Shown here piece by piece: positions 59,053 to 64,000 of a stretch of 64,000 bases of DNA; the stretch's first letter is position 1; the number at the start of each line of letters is the position of its first letter. The notes beneath the pieces were generated by a model. The model had not been told where the DNA came from. It saw only the letters and a list, made by a program, of their open reading frames with translations, and did not search any database. The DNA is from Pseudophaeomoniella oleicola (lineage: Eukaryota; Ascomycota; Eurotiomycetes; Phaeomoniellales; Phaeomoniellaceae): assembly GCA_003868215.1 (NCBI GenBank), contig QWDQ01000009.1, positions 186,001 through 250,000 of the forward strand. The letters are read 5' to 3'. The translations under genes were made by a program, and so were the position numbers.

Positions 59053-60219
59053 GAGATAATTAGATCAGAACCAGCAAAGGAAGTGTATTGGAACGCTTTT
59101 AGTCGTGTTAGCTATTCTCCAAGAACTCCTCCTTCCCATAATCACAGATGGGACTTGGAACTAGCTCAGCACGAGTGTCGCATGGTTTACAGAACATGGT
59201 ACGATTATCGACGCGACAAAGTCACAACAACTCAAATGGTATCAGATCCGTCAAAGTGTATAGGATATTCTTATGGCAGGCGTTGACTCCCTTACATCAG
59301 CAGCCATGAATCTTCGAAGACAAAGGTCATACGTTGGCGTTTCATCTTATTTTTTCCTTTCGTCAATTCGGTCTACATCATGACCCCTAACACCCGGTCT
59401 TCCACAGCCGTCCTTGTAACACTTCCCATTTTCCCCCCTTTTTCTTTCCTGCATGACATGGCACAAGAGCAGAAGCGCAAATCATCATTTCATCACCCGG
59501 TTTCCACCGAAGCCGTTTGTTGTACTATTAGATATCTCCTACCTACTAACCTACCTTAGACAGGTACCTATCTACCTAGTAAAAAACTTAATTCACTTGA
59601 AAACAATGATTTGAAACAAAGTGACCTACAGAACATCTACCTTCGATGGTCTAGACATTCTCATTGGAAAAGCTACCACTTTTTTTTCCTTTTCTACCTT
59701 TTACCTACATTACCTACCTCCCCTTATCCATCTAATTAATCTACGGTTGCATAATATTTGGTTGTTTGTTCAGGGAGAAACAAATTCCCATCCAAGAGAG
59801 AGGCGGGAAAAACAGGACTTCTGGTTACACATAGATGTGTAGGTAGGTAGGTAGGTACGTAGTAATTACTAATAATACAAATACAGATACAAATTAATAC
59901 AAATAACAACGCCCCTATTTAATACTTCCAACTTCCGGAAAATCTGGAATTTTCTTTTATATTGAACTTTGGGGGGGGGGAGGGTTCAATTAAGTGGGTG
60001 TTTTCATTGGAGGAGTGAGATGAGATGAGATGAGATGGGTCGAAGCTCGTGAGCAGGCCCCTAGCTGGTTGGTTGGTGGGTGAATTTGAGAGTTGGATGA
60101 GGTGAGGTGAGGAATAAAAGGAAATGTATGAGGTATGTATGTTGCAGAATATAGGGAGACCTCTTATTTAGGTAGGTACCTTAGGTAGGTAGGAAGGTAC
60201 CTATGTATTAAGCTCAGGG
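59053..60219. other. Intergenic, TAGGTA-rich low-complexity DNA
   Basis: No supported gene. TACCTA/TAGGTA clusters at 59540-59580, 59840-59860 and 60170-60202, a G-run at 59971-59980 and a GAGAT run are present. The 60170-60202 block lies in the 3' UTR of the next gene. Confidence 0.55.
60015..60037. repeat. (GAGAT)n minisatellite
   Basis: About four tandem GAGAT units. Confidence 0.85.
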
Positions 60220-61689
60220 CTAGGTCACCTGCTCAACTTCCGCCTCAGAGACAGCAGCAGCAGCTGTTGCTTCTTGCGCTGCTCTCAACCTAGCTTTTCT
60301 CTCCATCGCCTCTCTCATTTTCCCCCGCTCGTTGTCTACCTGGCCTTCCTCGATTGCTCTCCAATGTTCGGTCACCCACGCTTTGACTTTTTCCCAGTTC
60401 GCATTCTTCCAGGCGTTTTGAGCTTCGTCTAATCCCTCGGTCCTGAGGGCATCGGTATCTGCCTCCCGTTCCCCATCAAAGATATACGACTTTAACCCTC
60501 TCTGAATTTTGGAAAATCGCGACTTGATGCTGCCTATATTTGGTTCGGCTCCTCTCGGCCCATATGCTTCACTGATTTGGGCTTGAGATTCCCCGTTCAG
60601 TATAGCTTGGACAATGCAAGAGAGATCTTCTTTACATCTGTTCTGGCTGGCCTCGCGGCGACCCTGATGCAGTACCTTCTTATACTCCTCCTTGATGTCA
60701 AACCACTGGACAGTCTTGTCAATGATCTGTGCTCGGTTCAAACAAGCCCATTCGCCATGCGGTCGATTATGTGCCGCACCCGTTCGGATATATTCATTGC
60801 ACCATTGTCTGAGAACTGGTCTTTCCTTCAACTGTTTCGATCTGGCCTTCTCAGAAGCGACGTTCATGAACTCGCTTGATATACTATCCGTGCCTTGCAT
60901 AGCCGCAGGGCCTTCAAAGAATTTGAAAAAGCGGCATTCACTAATATGGTCGAAGAGAGTTGCGAGTGTAGGTATCGGCTGAGTCCTCTCCAACAGCTTC
61001 CCGGTTCCCAAGAAACATTGGACTTGCGTCGGATTGGTACTGACTAGAAGTTGTGCAGCTCTTTTGCCATCTTTTAATCTATTGTGCCGTGCTTCTTTCT
61101 CTAGCTCTTCTATCCGAAGATACAAGCCGTTTCTTGAAAGAGTGAGACCAAAAGGACGGACCATAGATCCTAGTATGGCAAATGCATCACCGTGGGAATC
61201 ACTAAACAGTGTCCACTGATATAACTCCCAACTCTCCATGACAGTCACATCTACCTGTACTGCAGCGGTCTTTGTCTCATCTTGTGGCGACCGAGTTGGC
61301 AAGAGGTGAAGGTGGCCACTGGGCCATGGGATCGCAAAGTGGGTAATGGGTGGTCTTTCGATGGAGGCAATGGAGCCCAAAGCAGATTCAGTGACGATTG
61401 GCTTGATATTGTCAAATACCTGCCTGCCAGAACCTTCCAAAAGACGAGTCTCATCGTTGTTTGAAAGTCTTCTTAGGTTGCAGACGATAACGTCAACATC
61501 CCCAAAGTCACCTTTCTCAGGAGCTTCGATGGGGATTTCTGCATGGCTATAGATAGTTCGTAGCCCAAGAAGGACTTGGTTACACATCTGGCGATAAACA
61601 TCAGTTGGCATACGCGGCGTATAAAGATCGGGAAACGCTTTGCCGCCCATTATGGCTTGCGGCAATGAGTATGTTCGTTGGTAAACCAC
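60220..61689 (-). CDS. Predicted nucleotidyltransferase-fold protein, unknown function
   Basis: Single exon, 489 residues (start 61689; a second ATG at 61650 lies just before the conserved core). The core reads like a Pol-beta-type nucleotidyltransferase: IMGGKAF (residues 13-19, the GG motif), GDFGDVDVIV with Asp64 and Asp66, and a third strand VQVDVTV with Asp147. The GG-to-DxD gap of about 48 residues is longer than in classic members. It resembles NTase-like proteins known in phages and large DNA viruses and in other filamentous fungi, by recall. The C-terminal half is helical with conserved Trp residues (NAWKNANWEKVKAWVTEHW) and an Ala/Glu-rich tail. All three carboxylates are present, so catalysis is possible; substrate unknown. 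Confidence 0.6.
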   Translation of the reverse strand: MVYQRTYSLPQAIMGGKAFPDLYTPRMPTDVYRQMCNQVLLGLRTIYSHAEIPIEAPEKGDFGDVDVIVCNLRRLSNNDETRLLEGSGRQVFDNIKPIVTESALGSIASIERPPITHFAIPWPSGHLHLLPTRSPQDETKTAAVQVDVTVMESWELYQWTLFSDSHGDAFAILGSMVRPFGLTLSRNGLYLRIEELEKEARHNRLKDGKRAAQLLVSTNPTQVQCFLGTGKLLERTQPIPTLATLFDHISECRFFKFFEGPAAMQGTDSISSEFMNVASEKARSKQLKERPVLRQWCNEYIRTGAAHNRPHGEWACLNRAQIIDKTVQWFDIKEEYKKVLHQGRREASQNRCKEDLSCIVQAILNGESQAQISEAYGPRGAEPNIGSIKSRFSKIQRGLKSYIFDGEREADTDALRTEGLDEAQNAWKNANWEKVKAWVTEHWRAIEEGQVDNERGKMREAMERKARLRAAQEATAAAAVSEAEVEQVT

Positions 61690-62873
61690 AGGGAATAAAT
61701 GGCAAAATAGTCCACGATCTCTACATCATGGTGGACAGGATGCTCTGCGTCTGTATTGCTTAATAGGTCTTGTTCCGGTCGCCAGATGTGAAAAGCCCCG
61801 GTTGCAGATTGGCCCAACAGCAAGGAGTAGCCAGGGGTGAGAAGACTGCTGCAGTGAGAAGAGCTGCAAAGTGCGATCTACGTCAGCTGTACATACAGTG
61901 ACGCCCCATCAATGCTGGGATAGTGCTCAGTGCGAGATATGAGTATCTCAACATTTGACCTGTAGATCAATCAAGTGAGATATAGATGGAATGGAGTAAG
62001 TCCTGGGTGGCAGGATTGTGGCAATGTAAGCCCGGGGGGGGGGTTCCTTGGGAGGGCGAGGTACCTTGTTTAGACGTGGTAAACGTGAGTCAGCATAGTG
62101 CCGGTTTGGTCATTGTTCAAACATCCCGGAAACTACAACCTGCACAAGGCAGCAAATAGCAGAATCGTATGTGGTATCTCAGCCACATCAGTTTGACAGC
62201 TATGAGGACCGGGGTATGGCGACCAGATAATAACAAGAAGGACATCATAAAAGTGATACTGTAAGCACCATTTGGACAATCTTGACAAAGGATCGCAATA
62301 GCATTAGTATATTATCTTCGATACGTCTATACTTTAACAGCTTTGAAGGAAATGCTGCAGGCATCTTCCATGGTATAAATCACCCCAACAGTGCCATCTA
62401 TTGCCATCAGAAAACACGTCCGTAAATATGCAGGCACAGTTGCCCCCCTAAACTGGATTGGGCGCCGACAATGTTGTTCGCTATGCCTGGTAATCTCACG
62501 AAGCCCGCTTTCAACGTAGACTCCATCAAAACGAATTGCGTCCATACACGCACAGATAGCCCAGATGCTTCTCTTTCTACAATTCAACATTCAACATGAA
62601 AATATTTCGTGCAATTCCAGTGCACTCTAGCAGTTGTATCTGGAGCCTGAGTGCAAGTTTCATCAGGCACCAGAGTAAAAAAAAAAATGTGAGAGGAGAG
62701 ATCACCAGTGATACAACCAGGTGTTGATCGACGTATATGCTCTCGGGCTGCACAGTGTTTAGCAACCATCGGACGTGATGCACGGTCCGAGGTCAGCTCA
62801 TATTAATCAGATTTTTGGTGGTGATGGAAGGAAGCCGAGCTGAGCTTCATCTCATGTCAACAGCAGAGGAGTT
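61690..62873. other. Intergenic region with a possible small minus-strand gene
   Basis: Contains a G-run at 62034-62042. Minus-strand frames at 62327-62590 and 62577-62783 overlap and might be two exons of a small gene, but neither carries a recognised domain and the join is unconvincing. Confidence 0.4.
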
Positions 62874-63879
62874 CTATGCCTTCTTGGCTCTGTCATTGTT
62901 CCTTCTAGCGACATCGCCTTCTGCTAGCCACCTGCTTGCCTTGACAAGCTGAACAACGTTGATGATCTGCTTCAAAAGCATGACTGGTGCACTGACGCCG
63001 GTAATAATCCAAGGCACAGTGCTGTCAAGCTTGTTTGCTCGTTGCATCTCTAAAAATGCTGCCGATCCAGGAGCAGTGAAGATTTTTGACAACAGTGGGT
63101 TTGCGGGTGTAGCTGGCTGAGCGGACTGCATATCGCCATTGGGGGCCACAAGAGTGGGTACCAGAAGGGGAGACGAGAAGGAAAGAAGATAGAGTCCGAT
63201 AAAGAAGAGTTCGTTGAGAGCGCAGCATAAAAAGAGAACCGTCTAGATTCGTGTGAGTACAACACTGGATAAACAGGATGGTTGCCAAACTTACCCTGTT
63301 CGTATAGTAAAGATGTAAAATCCAACTTCTGCTTTCATCGACTTTCTTATGACTCTGTCCGGAACCCCCCATGGACAAGGTTGCATACATGTGCATATAA
63401 TGGCTCGCAAGGTCCAAGCTTATGAGGCCTTGGAAGAGAATGGAAAATCGGGGGAACGCAGAGCCCAAGAAGACCAGCAAACATGCAGTCGTACATCGAT
63501 CTGTAACCATATCCAGGACTGCCCCGAATTGTGTCGATTGGTTATATCTCCGAGCAGCGATTCCGTCAAGGGCATCCAGAAGGCAAGAGACGGAGTATAA
63601 GAAGGAACAGGTCCTGGGATGGAGGGGCATGTAGTAAAGTGATACCACAGCCAACACAACTCGACAATAACCTACAAGCCGTCAACATACGCAAACAAGT
63701 ATGAGCTAGACCTCATCCTCACCGATTATGTTGGGAATGAAGAGGAACACATTCTCCGTCTGCTCGAGCTTAGAATCCACCTGTCGCATAGCGCCATTCA
63801 TCTGAGCTGAACCGTTCGTTATCGCATCGTTGACTCTCTCAGCACCTCTCGTCTGCCCCCGCGTCTGAACGCCACTCAT
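62874..63879 (-). CDS. PIS1: CDP-diacylglycerol-inositol 3-phosphatidyltransferase
   Basis: Complement of exons 63723-63879, 63295-63671 and 62874-63242 give 300 residues. Splicing restores NVFLFIPNIIGYCRVVLAVV, the conserved first membrane segment. The CDP-alcohol phosphotransferase signature DG-x2-AR-x8-G-x3-D-x3-D is intact at about residues 88-110 (DGIAARRYNQSTQFGAVLD). Several more hydrophobic helices follow. The enzyme makes phosphatidylinositol from CDP-DAG and myo-inositol in the ER. The start MSGVQTRGQTRG is inferred from an ATG at 63879 after which the frame stays open; fungal PIS proteins have similar polar N-termini of about 45 residues. A long insertion (APNGDMQSAQPATPANPLL) near residue 200 is usual in filamentous fungi. 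Confidence 0.92.
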
Positions 63880-64000
63880 TGCGAGATTGTTCTGTTGAGT
63901 GTCCTTGGAGGTATTCGGGATCCTTCGCGAGTAAGAGGTGTCTGGTATCGACCGTCTGTGCCTAGGTTCGAACAGTCGCTCCTCACGGGTATGTACAGGG
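63880..64000. other. PIS1 upstream region
   Basis: 121 bp to the window edge, presumably 5' UTR or promoter. Nothing else seen. Confidence 0.5.

Noticed and set aside
62327-62783. Two overlapping minus-strand frames as one spliced gene
   Set aside because: No convincing splice pair or domain; kept only as a remark in the intergenic entry.
63955-63980. GGTTCGAAC T-loop-like sequence
   Set aside because: TTCGAA is a palindrome; flanking bases do not form a T-stem and no other tRNA arms are present.

Overview
The window is nuclear DNA of a filamentous ascomycete (Pezizomycotina). The evidence is many short introns of about 45-90 nt, a glucose-repressible Grg1/Ccg-1 gene, a SUN-family wall protein, fungal SPT20, AP-2 sigma, IST1, LTN1, RAD3, RPA190, PRP3 and PIS1 genes, and intergenic TAGGTA-type low-complexity DNA. 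The last feature and the accessory gene types suggest Leotiomycetes or a near relative, but this is inference. I see no tRNA, rRNA, CRISPR array or intact transposon.

Layout. 1-8 kb: the 3' part of a Pex22-like peroxin gene, SPT20 (SAGA subunit) and a nine-exon APC-family permease with a GC-AG intron. 8-17 kb is an accessory stretch: two 2EXR/F-box-like proteins (one with two C2H2 fingers), an orphan two-exon gene, an HSL-type alpha/beta hydrolase, then 2.1 kb of non-coding DNA leading into the strongly promoted Grg1 homologue. 18-29 kb holds enzymes: a 4-coumarate-CoA-ligase-like AMP-forming ligase, an SDR, a ferric-chelate reductase, a secreted amidase-signature protein and the PP2A methyltransferase Ppm1. 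29-38 kb: a SUN-family glucan-wall protein after a 3 kb gap, AP-2 sigma, and IST1 with a C-terminal MIM1 motif.

38-54 kb is a compact housekeeping block: LTN1 (ribosome quality control) and RAD3/XPD (TFIIH) are divergent over 402 bp; RAD3 converges on RPA190 (RNA polymerase I); RPA190 and PRP3 (U4/U6 snRNP) are divergent over 345 bp. 54.3-59 kb is gene-poor with possible ankyrin-like relics and a proline-rich orphan. 60-64 kb has a conserved fungal protein with what looks like a complete nucleotidyltransferase active site, then PIS1 (phosphatidylinositol synthase).

Functional links visible here are the housekeeping pairs sharing promoters (translation quality control, transcription/repair, rRNA synthesis, splicing), membrane traffic (AP-2 sigma, IST1, PIS1), and an accessory run of ligase, SDR, reductase and amidase whose members may or may not act together. 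Splice sites were assigned by hand from consensus signals and reading-frame continuity.
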